Assembly: GCA_030686995.1 (NCBI GenBank) | Contig: CM060706.1 | Coordinates: 145,334,731-145,398,730 of the forward strand | DNA length: 64,000 nt | From: Artemisia argyi | Taxonomy: Eukaryota > Streptophyta > Magnoliopsida > Asterales > Asteraceae | Direction of reading: 5' to 3' | In this document: positions 22,935 through 35,700 of the stretch, one piece after another | How positions within the stretch are numbered: position 1 is the first letter of the stretch | How the letters are laid out: every line of letters begins with the position of its first letter | The notes under the pieces: model-generated | The model's input: only the letters and a program-made list of their open reading frames with translations | What the model was told of the DNA's origin: nothing | The model's database searches: none | Position numbers and translations under genes: made by a program

Positions 22935-25900
22935 CTAAAAGTAACATTTTTTGAGATTGCAAATGTTCCAAGTGCGCGCCAGGTCGTGACCTTCCATATC
23001 GCGCAGCCTGTATGCGCCGTTGCCGAGCGCGTCTGTGACCTCGTAAGGTCCTTCCCATTTGGGTCCGAGCTTGCCCGTGTCTTCTGCGTGGCTCGCATCG
23101 TTGGCGCGGTAAACAAAGTCTCCTGGTCTGAATGAAGTGTGTTTGACTTTTGCATCATAATATTTTTTCATTTTTGCCTTAGCCTTTGCTTCGCGTATAG
23201 CTGCGCGTTCGCGTCTTTCTTCCAGTATGTCTAAGTCTATGCGTCGTTCCTCGTCATTTGTCGTGACGTTGACCTCTACTGTGCGTATAGTTGGCATTCC
23301 TATCTCGGCTGGTATGACGGCTTCTGTTCCATAGACTAGGGAAAATAGCGTGTCGCCAGTACTGGTTTTGATTGTCGTGCGATGCGCCCACAAGACGTGC
23401 GAGAGCTCATCTACCCACTTTCCTTTGTGTCTGTCAAGGCGCGCTTTTATTCCTTCGCCTAGACTGCGATTTGCGCGCTCAACTAGGCCATTGGTTTGTG
23501 GGTGTTTGACTGAAGCAAAATGTTGTGTGATGTTCAATTGTGCGTACCAATCTTTGAATGGGTTATCACAGAATTGTTTTCCGTTGTCTGATATGATCTC
23601 GCCCGGTAGGCCGAAGCGACAGACAATGTTGTCCCAAACAAAGCGCTTGACTTGGTTTCCCGTGATGTTCACCACTACTTTTGCTTCGATCCACTTTGTG
23701 AAGTAGTCTATGGCTACGATGAGGAATTTTACTCCTCCAGCTGTGACGGGGAATGGTCCTGCGATGTCAATACCCCATTTGTAAAATGGCCATGGTGAGG
23801 TAATTGGTGTCAGCTCTTGTTGTGGTCGGCGCGGAATTGGTCTATGTACTTGGCAATTACTGCATTTTCTTATCAGATCGCGTGCATCATGATGCATTGT
23901 TGGCCAATAATATCCTGACCTTAGAGCGCTTGCCACCACGGATCGTGGCCCTGAGTGCATACTACATGATCCAGCGTGAATTTCGCGGAGGACGTATTCT
24001 GCTTGGAGGGGTCCAACACATCTGAGCCATGGCCGTAAAAAAGACCGTCGATAGAGTACATTGTCGCGTAGTTCAAATCGTTGCGCTGCGCGGCGTATTC
24101 TTCGAGCGTCTTTATGATCTTGGGGTAGGACTCCCTTGCTAATAAATTCGATGATAGGTGTCATCCATGTAGGATCTTGTTCTACTATCACCGTTGATAT
24201 CTCCCTCTCCAAGATTGACTTGTTTTTTAGGGTTTCTACCAATACCTGTTTTGAGAGGTGTGCGAAGCTTGTGGATGCGATCTTGCTGAGTGCGTCCGCC
24301 TTCTTGTTATCTCCTCTAGGCACCTGTTTTATTGTGAACCTATCAAAGTTTTTGATCAAAGATTTTGTCTTTTCTAGGTATTGGGTCATGTGTTCATCCT
24401 TGGCCTCGTATTCACCTAGCACGTGGTTAGCGACCAGTCGCGAATCTACGTTTGCTTCTAGGTTGCGAACCCCCATTTGAATTGCAATACGTAGTCCAGC
24501 TAGCAGGGCTTCGTATTCTGCCTCATTGTTTGTGGCTGTGAATTCAAAGCGTAGCGCATAGGTGAATTCCATACCTTCTAGATTTGTAAGAATAAGGCCT
24601 GCGCCTGATCCTTCTACATACGAAGATCCATCTGTGAACAGAATCCAGGGTTCCTGTAAATCTGTTTTATCTGCAGATGTCGGGCTGTCGCTGTCTGGCT
24701 TTTCCACGATAAAATCGGCTAGGACTTGTCCTTTGAATGCAGTGCGTGGTCTGTATGAGATGTTATACTCACTTAACAGTACACTCCATTTTTGTAAGCG
24801 TCCTGATGCGTCAGGCTTAGAGATAACTTGTTTGATTGGCTGATCAGTGATTACAACTATTGGATGCGCTTGAAAGTATCTGCGCAACCTTTTGGCTGCG
24901 AACACTAGAGCCAAGACCAGCTTCTCCATAGCGCTGTAGTTAGTCTCTGTTTTCTTTAGGGCTTTATTTACGAAATATATGGGTGTCTGGACGGAGTTCC
25001 GGTCTGTCAATAGAACGGCGCTGACTGCTCCATGGGTTGCCGACAAGTACATGATTAGTTCTTCCCCTGGTCGCGGTAAGACAAGTTTGGGAAGAGATGC
25101 CAGATGGTGTTTGAGTTATTGGAAAGCTTCTTCCGCTTCGGTAGTCCAGCGAAAGTCTCCCTTTTTGTACACTTCGTGAGCGTTTTAAAGAGGGGGAGAG
25201 ATTTGTCTGCTGACTTAGATAAGAAGCGGTTCAGCCCTGCTAATTTTCCATTTAGTGACTGGACTTCTTTGAGTGTGCGCGGGGAGGGGAGATCAATAAC
25301 GGCCTTTGTCTTTTCTGGGCAAGGCTTGATTCCATCAGGTTTTATCAGGTATCCAAGGAACATCCCTTCGGTCGCGCCAAAGGTGCACTTTTTTGGATTT
25401 AACTTCATGTTGATCCGCCCCAACGTTCGGAATGTTTCCTCGATGTCGCGCACCAATTCGTCCTCTGTATGGCTTTTTATGACAAGGTCGTCAACGTAGA
25501 CTTCCAAGTTGCGGCCTACTTGTTTTTCGAAGGCTGTGTCCACCAGTCGTTGGTATGTCGCGCCTGCGTTCTTCAGGCTAAAAGGCATTTTTGTGTAGCA
25601 GTATACTCCTTGACTGGTGTGGAAGGCTGTTTTTTCTTCATCTTCCACTGCCATCTGGATCTGATGATACCCTTTATATGCATCTAGGAAGCATTTGAAG
25701 GGGTATCCGCATAAGGACTCGACCTTCCAGTCTATCTCTGGCAGTGGATAGCAGTCCTGCGGACATGCTTTGTTGAGGTCCGTGAAGTCCACGCACATCC
25801 TCCAACTGCCATCGCTCTCCTTTACCATAACTGGGTTAGAGAGCCAGTCGTGATAGTATACTTCGCGCATGATGCCTGCGTCTACGAGCTTATGTACTTC

Positions 25901-28555
25901 TTCCAGAATAGCCTTTGCACGATCTGGGGCCTGGCCGCGCTTCTTTTGTCGTATTGGAGGGTATCCTTGTCGGATTTGTAGCTTATGTTCTGTGATAGAG
26001 CGCGGTACTCCCGTCATATGCTTTGGTTCCCATGCAAAGATGTCTAGGTTCTTTTGCAAGAGTGCGTATACAGCTGCTTTACCTTTGTCAGATAAAGATC
26101 CTCCAATCGAAACTTGTTGTTCTGGGTAATCTGGGTGAATAGCGACTTTTAAATTTGGCGTTTTTTCTGTGCGCTATTCTAGAATGGTCTCTGCTTCAGT
26201 TGTTACTGCGATGCATTCTCTTGGTGGTATTGTTGTGTTATAGAGAGTAACAACTCCTCCTTCCACTGGGAATTTAAGCATTTCGTGCGCTGTGGATGGT
26301 ACCGCGCGCATGGATGATATTCCCGGTCTTCCAATGATACCATTGTATGGTGAAGGAGACTTTATTACCATAAAGTTTATCCATGTTGCGGTTGAGTGTT
26401 GTTCATCTCCTACGACCACCAACAAGCGTAACTGCCCCATAGGCCAAATCTTTTCTCCTGTGAATCCTGTTAATGACGTTGTAGCTGGTATCAACTGACT
26501 TTGGATTTCCGGTCGCAGTCTTTTGAAACAGTGATCGTACAGGATGTCTGCGGATGCTCCTCCATCAATGTACATGCGGTGGATGTTATGTCCCCCTGTA
26601 TGTATTTCAATGGTTAAGGGCTCCACGACTGCGTTGTCCGCAGCTATAGTAGGGAAGGATATCTCTTTTTCTGGAGAGAATTTTTGGCTGACTTTTTGCT
26701 TTATCCTGCGTTGCCATGATTGTATCATGTATATAGTATCAGCTTTTTCCTTTGGGGGTTCTTTCTTACCCCCGTTTCTCTGTTTATCTTTTCCCTCCTT
26801 AATGTTTTTTACGAGGTGGTCCATCCTCCCTTCTCTAACTAGCTTTTCAATTAGCTGTTTTAGTTGGACGCACTCGTTAGTTGTATGGCCCTTTTGGTCG
26901 TGGTACTCGCAGTATCCACTACCTAGGCGCTTTTCTTCTGCAGTGCGCATTGGTGGTGGTTTTGGGAAGTTCGCACCTTCTGTCACAAATATTTCTCTCG
27001 GAGTCTTAGTGAGAGGAGTATATTTGTCGTTCTCTCTTCCACTGCGATAATTCCTGCTGCGGTTGTTATTCTGATCGTTGGATTGTCTCCGCGGCTGTTC
27101 TTGTTGCCTATAGTTTGAATAACCTTTTTTGCTATCCGCAGCAGCTGCTTCCCCTTGTATCAAGGATCTGGTGCGTTTTGTTAGTTCGGCAAAGGTCTGT
27201 GGAACTTTGTCATTCAGCTTGCGGATGAGTTCTGGGTTATTGATCCCATTCATGAACCCTGAAATTTTTAGGATTTCAGGACATGTTTTGACTTGTATAC
27301 ACTCATCCTTAAATCGTTCCATAAAAGCGCTGGTTGATTCCCCTTGACGCTGTTTCACTCTTGCCAGTTCCACAGGGTTTTTAGCGCACTTCTTTCGCTG
27401 GGTGAAGTTGAGGCGGAATGCTTTCCGTAGTTCCTCAAATCCATCGATGCTCCTACGTGGGAGTTTGCTAAACCATGTGCGCGCGTTTCCTACTAACGTG
27501 GAATTAAACATGTGGCACCACACGGGCTGTGGCCAATTTTCGATAGTTGCAGCTGATTCGAAAATTTTTAGGTGATCGTCCGGGTCACCTGTTCCATCAT
27601 ATGTTTTCACGTTAGCGGGCATGCGCCTGCGTTTGTGGTCTGAGTAATCGCTGATGCGCCGTGTAAACGCATCGATTTTCTGGCGTCGCCATGGGAGAGA
27701 CATATCTTCATCCTCTTCCTCGCGGCGTCTTCCTCTTGACTTCCAGTGTCCTGTTTCTTTATCCTCGTTGTCCGAGGAGTCGCTGGAAGAATAGTCTCTT
27801 TTTCGGCGCTTGCGCCGGCTTCTTTCAGAAGAAGAGCTTGAGGGATCTCTGCTTGGGGATCTTCTTCTCCCCAACCTGTCGTGAATCCTCCTACTCCCAG
27901 GTTTGGAAGATCCTTGGCTTGGCGAATGTTGAGTCCCTAACCGATCTTGTATTCCCCGACTGCCAAGTCTGGAGTGGACATTGGTGCGCCTCTCGCTGTC
28001 TCCTGAGTATTGTGAATCAGATATCGTACCCAATCTATCATGGATAGTGGTACGTTCTACGCGTCTTCCTCGTGGGTGACGCGATGGTGATGGTTCGCGG
28101 TGAGGACCAAAATTGAGTCGGGCTTGTAAACCCGCGCTTGCTCTTCTTGTTGCCTCTTCTTGCATGAGGGCGGTTAGGGTTTCATAATTTTGGGATACAA
28201 AGTTTCCCAAAGTTAGATCCGGTGCGTCCTCAGTTGTTGCAAGAATTTCTGCCTCAGTGTTAGGCGCCCTGTTCCGTTCAGGCGCGCCTGGCGGCACAGT
28301 GTTGTTCACTGCGGGTGTAGCCTGATGAGGAGTGGTGAAGAGGGTGCGTTGGAGTTCCTCAACGCTTGGGACCGCTGAAGAAATTATAGGTAGTTCCGTC
28401 GCTGGAAGAGGTTGGGTTGTCCCTGCCTCTTGGTGATCAGGTACGCTGGTTGTCCCAGCAACCTGTCTAGAGGTTGAATCTTGTCGATTCTTCCTCTGAT
28501 GGTCACGTTTTTCTGACTGCGGAGTCCGCTGACTTGAATTCTTATGCTTCGTCAT
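22935..28555 (-). pseudogene. gag-pol: gypsy gag-pol, copy A (Tat-like), broken
   Basis: Starts at 28555, 43 bp inside the LTR. Gag: retrotransposon-gag domain (VKTYDGTGDPDDHLKIFES; VWCHMFNSTLVGNARTWF) and a zinc knuckle CEYHDQKGHTTNEC. Protease MYIDGGASADIL (Asp near residue 664). A TAG at 26174-26176 (CAG in copy B) splits protease from RT. RT has YVDDLVIKS (about 25480). Near 25160 an apparent one-base frameshift, and at 25116-25118 an in-frame TAA in the continuing frame, interrupt the polyprotein. The 705-codon segment 25052-22935 then has the RT/RNase H connection, an RNase H (FTDGSS...GSGAG; TNNEAEYEALLAGLR), the integrase zinc finger (H-H-CSNCQVH) and integrase core (GIDIAGPF; ISDNGKQF; NGLVERANRSL) with all three catalytic acidic residues. 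Domain order RT-RNH-INT is gypsy. The extra RNase H and extra antisense ORF point to Tat. Confidence 0.93.
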
Positions 28556-28579
28556 TCTAGTGTTTGGTTCTTAGTAGGG

Positions 28580-28596
28580 TCCCACGGATGGCGCCA
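28580..28596 (-). promoter_or_regulatory. Primer binding site, gypsy unit A
   Basis: Minus strand TGGCGCCATCCGTGGGA stands two bases inside the LTR end. TGGCGCC is the start of PBSs used by several plant gypsy lineages. The exact tRNA cannot be set without comparison. The same site recurs at 38385-38401. Confidence 0.8.
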
Positions 28597-28598
28597 CT

Positions 28599-29088
28599 TG
28601 TTGATACAAAAGTTGGGCGTACCTGGTTATGGGCTAATACTCTCGTACCAATTCAATCCTTAGCACTTGTTACCTGCGTACTAAGAAAATAAGACAACAC
28701 CGTTAGGCTTATCGAGAGATTGTCTCCCCCGATTAGACTCCGGCGTGAGAGTAAGTAATCGATTTAGGGTTCTCGTAGAGAGTTAGGGTTGAATATCGTA
28801 CCTTGAATGAGAATCGTATGATTCTATATATAGGGGCTAAGAAACCGTGTTTCTTGCTCCTTACTCTTCGCACACGTGGTGCTTATCCGAGGTAAGGATA
28901 TCTATTCCTTGAATAGATAATCCTTATCATGTACCCGGTGGGTTAGATTGGGCCTTTGGGCTTCATGAGCCCAAAGTGTTAACGCTGCGGCCCATACCAT
29001 TGTCATGGTAGCCCATTCGTGGTGGGCTTAGGTGTAAGTAATGTCTATCATTTGGGCTTGTGGCCCAAATATAGGCTATACGTCATCA
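28599..29088 (-). repeat. Gypsy LTR between units A and B
   Basis: 490 bp. On the element strand it runs TGATGACGTATAGCC to TTTTGTATCAACA. It serves as 5' LTR of unit A and 3' LTR of unit B. CTATATATAG (TATA-like) lies near 28826-28835, with several GGGCC/GGGCTT words. It differs from 38404-38890 by one substitution and one 3-bp indel as far as I can see. Confidence 0.95.
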
Positions 29089-29100
29089 TGTCCCCCCAGT
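29089..29100 (-). promoter_or_regulatory. Polypurine tract, gypsy unit B
   Basis: Same tract as in unit A (ACTGGGGGGACA on the minus strand) adjoining the LTR start. Confidence 0.85.
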
Positions 29101-29508
29101 CTAGTGTGCGCGGCTCGTAGCCGCGGATACTAGACTAATATTAACAGCGGTAAGCGTAGCGGGAAAACATTGGAATATTGCCGCCAATTTAAAGTGCAAT
29201 GCACCTAGTCATAGGTATTTCAAACGTATACCTCGGAAATTGGGGGTAGTATCCACGTGGCCCTCGTAAATCGGGAAAAAGTGCGTGTACCGGTTCAGTT
29301 CCAACCACACGTTTTCGTTAGTAGGATCCACGTGGAGAGAAATTAGGGTTTTTACCACCCTATATAAGAGTCACCGCCCCCCATTTTTACATATACACAG
29401 TAAAACACACACTTACTCACTATTCACCTTCTTCGAGAGCGTTTTTTTTGCAAATAAACTTACTTCACTTTCGTAGGTAATTTGTGTGTTTCCCACTTAG
29501 TTTTGCAA

Positions 29509-32110
29509 ATGAAAATGGTTGCTCAATTGGAGGAGTTTCGCTCCGCGATGTCCATTGAGGACGTTACTCAGTTCACTTCCGACTATTTCGTGCCTTTGGA
29601 TGTACATCCAGAGGCTCCAGATGTCGACGCGTGTATAGCTGACTTCCCCGAAGGGAAGATAGGGCTATACACGAAATTTTTTGAGTACGCGAATTACCGC
29701 GTACCCATATCTATTTTTCTGAGCGATTTGCTCAATCACTATCGTCTTCACATCTCTCAGCTGCACTGTATAGGTGCGGCGAAGGTGTCGAATTTTGAAG
29801 TAAACTGCCGTTTACTTGCGATAGAACCGACCGTGGCCTTGTTCCGCTCCTTTTACCACACAACGTGGTCAAATGGTTGGGTTTCCTTTGCGAAGCGCCA
29901 GGGGGCGCTTCAGTGTTATACGGAAAAAGTTGACGCCCTCAAGAATTGGAGGGAGTTCTTCTTTTGGGTAGATGACGTAGTCTTTCCCTCTCCCTTTGAG
30001 TTTTATACTCAGGAATCCTTACCAAGGGATGGGCGCCCCGCACCCGGTTCCTACAGTCTTGCTGACGCGCAAACTTTAGATGCCAATCGACTGGCCATTA
30101 ACCCCTATCCGGAGGAGTTTTTGGTACATGTGGGGTTGAGTCGCGCTTATTTTGGCGCTGCAGATGAGGTTACCACTTTCTTAAGTGAGGATGGCCGGGG
30201 TGGGTGTTCATTCCTTATACTTCCTTCTTTGTAAGTCCTTTATTCTTATCTTCGCGCCTTTAATAACTAATCCCTTTTGTTTTTTCTTGCTTCCTTTGAT
30301 GTGCACAGAGATGGATCTATTCGCGGTGGTCAAGCTGGATAAGCCAAAGCAGGTGACCATAGGGGTGCGTCCTCTGAAGGAAGGAGAGCAGCCCTTGCTG
30401 GAGGCGACCGCGGGGCACTTGACTGTTCTGCCTGCGACGGTCCCCGAGGACACGCCACCACTTCAGGTGACGCCTGTCCAGAGTGTGCCACCTAATCCGG
30501 AGGTGGTACCAAATGTGGAAGTGGCGCATGAGGAGGCGCGATCAGGGTCATCTGACAGCATCCAGATCCTGAAACCTGAAGAGGCGCTGAGGGAGGAGGT
30601 TGCGCAGAATTCGAAGCGCAAGGGAGAGGCTGGGGCCAGTGGCACCAGGAAGAGGCATCGACACGTCATCAGAGATGCAGAGTCGAACGCGGAAGAGACC
30701 TCTACCTCCGGCGCACGGTTGAAGGTTGATGATGTTTCTCCGTTTCTGTAAGTGCGCATTTCTCTCTTCTTTTATTTTTTTTATCATATTACTTGTAATA
30801 TTTGTTGACTTCTACTGTCGCGTAGGGATGACGCTGCGAAGGATGAGGTCTGCGTGGATGATGCTTCCTCTCCGCAGAATGAAAACAGGGAGAGGAAGAC
30901 CAAGGTTGCTGATGGTGGCGAGGCGCAGCAGCTAATGGATGAGCTGGCTGCGACCACTGCGCGCCAAGCTGAGCTTGTTGCTCAGCTGAAAGGGAGGTAT
31001 GCTGGGGAGAGCCGTGCTCTTGCCCAAAAGGAGGAGGAATTGGCGACCCTCGGTGCGCAGTTGGCAAATGCGCAAGTGGAGCTGAAGGCCTCGAGGGCGT
31101 ATGCTGAAAAGATTGCTGATGATAAGGTGAGCATGTTGGCCGATCTTAGGTATGCGAGGGCGAAGCTTGAGCAAATAAAGGCTAAAACTTCCTGGTCGGT
31201 GTCTTATCTTGAAGAGAAGAGGGCGGAGCATCATGCCAGCGTCCAGGAGTTTCAGGGGCGCATCGAGAAGGCGATTGCGATGCAAAAGGAAAAACTGCGC
31301 GCCCTCAGCATAGAGTATGATGAGGAGTTGTACCCTCATCTGATGTCCACTATAGCCGAGCGCAGGTATTTTCGGTCACTTTGTCATAATTATCTTACCA
31401 CCATGTTGTTTACTTACACAAATTTTCTTTGTGAATGCAGGTGGTTGATTAGCCATGGGCTGTGCCTGGCAGCCCTGAGCACACTAGAGTCCGCTGAGGT
31501 AGTGGAAGCTTTTGGAAAGGTTGTGCACTGTGCGATTGCGCGTGGTTGATCGCAGGCCATGGAGGACCTTCATGAGGCCAAGCTGCTGGAGAAGGACTTG
31601 GCGGAAGTCCCTGGTTACAACCCTACGGCTTATGATGAGCTGCTGCAGGCAATGGCGGGGCTGAAGGTTCTTGAGTTGCCGCACATAGGAAAGTTGGAGC
31701 GCGATCAAGATGACCCCATAGCTGTGCTGATGGCGGGTCTGACTTTGCAGCGCCATCTTGTGGAGAACGCGGAAGAGGAATTAGATTACTATCTAAAACC
31801 TGATGTCTCGCAGCTTCAAGTCCCTGTGTTCGCGCGGCCTCGCGATATCCTTAAGCCTTTTGCTCTTGAGAAGGAAATTCCTTTGAAAGAGGTGCTAGAG
31901 CGACATGAGCAAAGGGTTGCTGTGAAGAAGGGTATCAAGGGCAAGGCCGTGATGTGTGGCATTGGCGCTGCACACCTTCCTAGATCAGATGGCGTGGCTG
32001 TAAGCGTTCCGACCGTATCTATGCAGGATGCCATAACCTTGAGTAAGCTTAAGGAAGCGGGGAGTTCCGCCGCTCCAGAGGAGAGTCCTGAGCATCGCCA
32101 TAGTATATAG
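29509..32110 (+). pseudogene. Antisense spliced gene, copy B, nonsense-mutated
   Basis: Same four-exon layout shifted by 9803 bp: exons 29509-30199, 30309-30747, 30826-31365, 31441-32110, with all splice sites conserved. In exon 4 a CGA codon of copy A is TGA here (31547-31549), which removes the last roughly 187 codons. Other differences are a few missense changes (for example K to E and M to T early in exon 1). The promoter G-boxes and TATA box are intact, so it could still make a truncated protein covering the PF04195-like and coiled-coil parts. Confidence 0.85.
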
Positions 32111-32738
32111 GCTTTTTGTATATTTATGTATCTTTCATTGTAATTATTATTAATAAATGTGGAATAAGATACATTTTTGTTTTTAATTCGTGACTTGAGT
32201 ATACTTGCATTGTTTGCTAAGTTTGCTTTTTTAACTAAGTCTTTTAAGTGCGTGACTTTGAAGAATTATACTTGCATTGTTTGCGAAGTTTTATTATTTG
32301 ACCAAGTGTCTTGGCTCGTTATATTGCTAAGCTCGTACGGTGTACTTGGTATATGCGTATCCGTCGTGGGGTGCGCATGTAAAACTTACCTCGACGTCTC
32401 AAGAGTAAGGCGCTTAGCAAGGATACGTGATCCAATGTTGATGGGTTTGCAACCCTCTTATTCAACGAGTAAATTAGTAGGTTAACTCATCCTTTATGCC
32501 TTCGTGGGTCTTTAATTGGTGCATGCACGCCATGTAGGCAGAAATATAAGATAAACAATATTGACATATATGCAATAAAGTAAAATGCGCTATGGAGTTA
32601 GCTAGAAACCATAACATTTTATTAATACTTGTAAGTAATTAGAAAAAATAGAAAATACAATTCCTAGAAAAGAAAAGAAAGACAAACACTTATTGGGCAC
32701 CTCGTAGGATGCAAGTGTGTTTGTGAAAGGGTCGTAGC

Positions 32739-35700
32739 CTAAAAGTAACATTTTTTGAGATTGCAAATGTTCCAAGTGCGCGCCAGGTCGTGACCTTCCA
32801 TATCGCGCAGCCTGTATGCGCCGTTGCCGAGCGCGTCTGTGACCTCGTAAGGTCCTTCCCATTTGGGTCCGAGCTTGCCCGTGTCTTCTGCGTCGCTCAC
32901 ATCGTTGGTGCGGTAAACAAAGTCTCCTGGTCTGAATGAAGTGTGTTTGACTTTTGCATCATAATATTTTTTTCATTTTTGCCTTAGCCTTTGCTTCGCG
33001 TATAGCTGCGCGCTCGCGTCTTTCTTCCAGTATGTCTAAGTCTATGTGCCGTTCCTCATCATTTGTCGTGACGTTGACCTCTGCTGTGCGTATAGTTGGC
33101 ATTCCTATCTCGGCTGGTATGACGGCTTCTGTTCCATAGACTAGGGAAAATGGCGTGTCGCCAGTACTGGTTTTGATTGTCGTGCGATGCGCCCACAAGA
33201 CGTGCGAGAGCTCATCTACCCACTTTCCTTTGTGTCTGTCAAGGCGCGCTTTTATTCCTTCGCCTAGACTGCGATTTGCGCGCTCAACTAGGCCATTGGT
33301 TTGTGGGTGTTTGACTGAAGCAAAATGTTGTGTGATGTTCAATTGTGCGCACCAATCTTTGAATGGGTTATCACAGAATTGTTTTCCGTTGTCTGATATG
33401 ATCTCGCCCGGTAGGCCGAAGCGACAGACAATGTTGTCCCAAACAAAGCGCTTGACTTGGTTTCCCGTGATGTTCACCACTGCTTTTGTTTCGATCCACT
33501 TTGTGAAGTAGTCTATGGCTACGATGAGGAATTTTACTCCTCCAGCTGCGACGGGGAATGGTCCTGCGATGTCAATACCCCATTTGTAAAATGGCCATGG
33601 TGAGGTAATTGGTGTCAGCTCTTGTTGTGGTCGGCGCGGAATTGGTCTATGTACTTGGCAATTACTGCATTTTCTTATCAGATCGCGTGCATCACGATGC
33701 ATTGTTGGCCAATAATATCCTGACCTTAGAGCGCTTGCCACCACGGATCGTGTCCCTGAGTACATATTACATGATCCAGCGTGAATTTCGCGGAGGACGT
33801 ATTCTGCTTGGAGGGGTCCAACACATCTGAGCCATGGCTGTAAAAAAGACCGTCGATAGAGTACATTGTCGCGTAGTTCAAATCGTTGCGCTGCGCGGCG
33901 TATTCTTCGAGCGTCTTTATGATCTTGGGGTAGGACTCCCTTGCTAATAAATTCGATGATAGGTGTCATCCATGTAGGATCTTGTTCTACTATCACCGTT
34001 GATATCTCCCTCTCCAAGATTGACTTGTTTTTTAGGGTTTCTACCAATACCTGTTTTGAGAGGTGTGCGAAGCTTGTGGATGCGATCTTGCTGAATGCGT
34101 CCGCCTTCTTGTTATCTCCTCTAGGCACCTATTTTATTGTGAACCTATCAAAGTTTTTGATCAAAGATTTTGTCTTTTCCAGGTATTGGGTCATGTGTTC
34201 ATCCTTGGCCTCGTATTTATCTAGCACGTGGTTAGCGACCAGTCGCGAATCTACGTTTGCTTCTAGGTTGCGAAGCCCCATTTGAATTGCAATACGTAGT
34301 CCAGCTAGCAGGGCTTCGTATTCTGCCTCATTGTTTGTGGCTGTGAATTCAAAGCGTAGCGCATAGGTGAATTCCATACCTTCTGGATTTGTAAGAATAA
34401 GGCCTGCGCCTGATCCTTCTACACACGAAGATCCATCTGTGAACAGAATCCAGGGTTCCTGTAAATCTGTTTTATCTGCAGATGTCGGGCTGTCGCTGTC
34501 TGGCTTTTCCACGATAAAATCGGCTAGGACTTGTCCTTTGATTGCAGTGCGCGGTCTGTATGAGATGTTATACTCACTTAACAGTACACTCCATTTTTGT
34601 AAGCGTCCTGATGCGTCAGGCTTAGAGATAACTTGTTTGATTGGCTGATCAGTGATTACAACTATTGGATGCGCTTGAAAGTATCTGCGCAACCTTTTGG
34701 CTGCGAACACTAGAGCCAAGACCAGCTTCTCCATAGCGCTGTAGTTAGTCTCTGTTTTCTTTAGGGCTTTATTTACGAAATATATGGGTGTCTGGACGGA
34801 GTTCCGGTCTGTCAATAGAACGGCGCTGACTGCTCCATGGGTTGCCGACAAGTACATGATTAGTTCTTCCCCTGGTCGCGGTAAGACAAGTTTGGGAAGA
34901 GATGCCAGATGGTGTTTGAGTTATTGGAAAGCTTCTTCCGCTTCGGTAGTCCAGCGAAAGTCTCCCTTTTTGTACACTTCGTGAGCGTTTTAAAGAGGGG
35001 GAGAGATTTGTCTGCTGACTTAGATAAGAAGCGGTTCAGCCCTGCTAATTTTCCATTTAGTGACTGGACTTCTTTGAGTGTGCGCGGGGAGGGGAGATCA
35101 ATAACGGCCTTTGTCTTTTCTGGGCAAGGCTTGATTCCATCAGGTTTTATCAGGTATCCAAGGAACATCCCTTCGGTCGCGCCAAAGGTGCACTTTTTTG
35201 GATTTAACTTCATGTTGATCCGCCCCAACGTTCGGAATGTTTCCTCGATGTCGCGCACCAATTCGTCCTCTGTATGGCTTTTTATGACAAGGTCGTCAAC
35301 GTAGACTTCCAAGTTGCGGCCTACTTGTTTTTCGAAGGCTGTGTCCACCAGTCGTTGGTATGTCGCGCCTGCGTTCTTCAGGCTAAAAGGCATTTTTGTG
35401 TAGCAGTATACTCCTTGACTGGTGTGGAAGGCTGTTTTTTCTTCATCTTCCACTGCCATCTGGATCTGATGATACCCTTTATATGCATCTAGGAAGCATT
35501 TGAAGGGGTATCCACATAAGGACTCGACCTTCCAGTCTATCTCTGGCAGTGGATAGCAGTCCTGCGGACATGCTTTGTTGAGGTCCGTGAAGTCCACGCA
35601 CATCCTCCAACTGCCATCGCTCTCCTTTACCATAACTGGGTTAGAGAGCCAGTCGTGATAGTATACTTCGCGCATGATGCCTGCGTCTACGAGCTTATGT

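Noticed and set aside
23350..28047. Plus-strand frames of 66-168 codons opposite gag-pol (also in unit B)
   Set aside because: Reverse-frame shadows of gag-pol; no independent promoter or domain.
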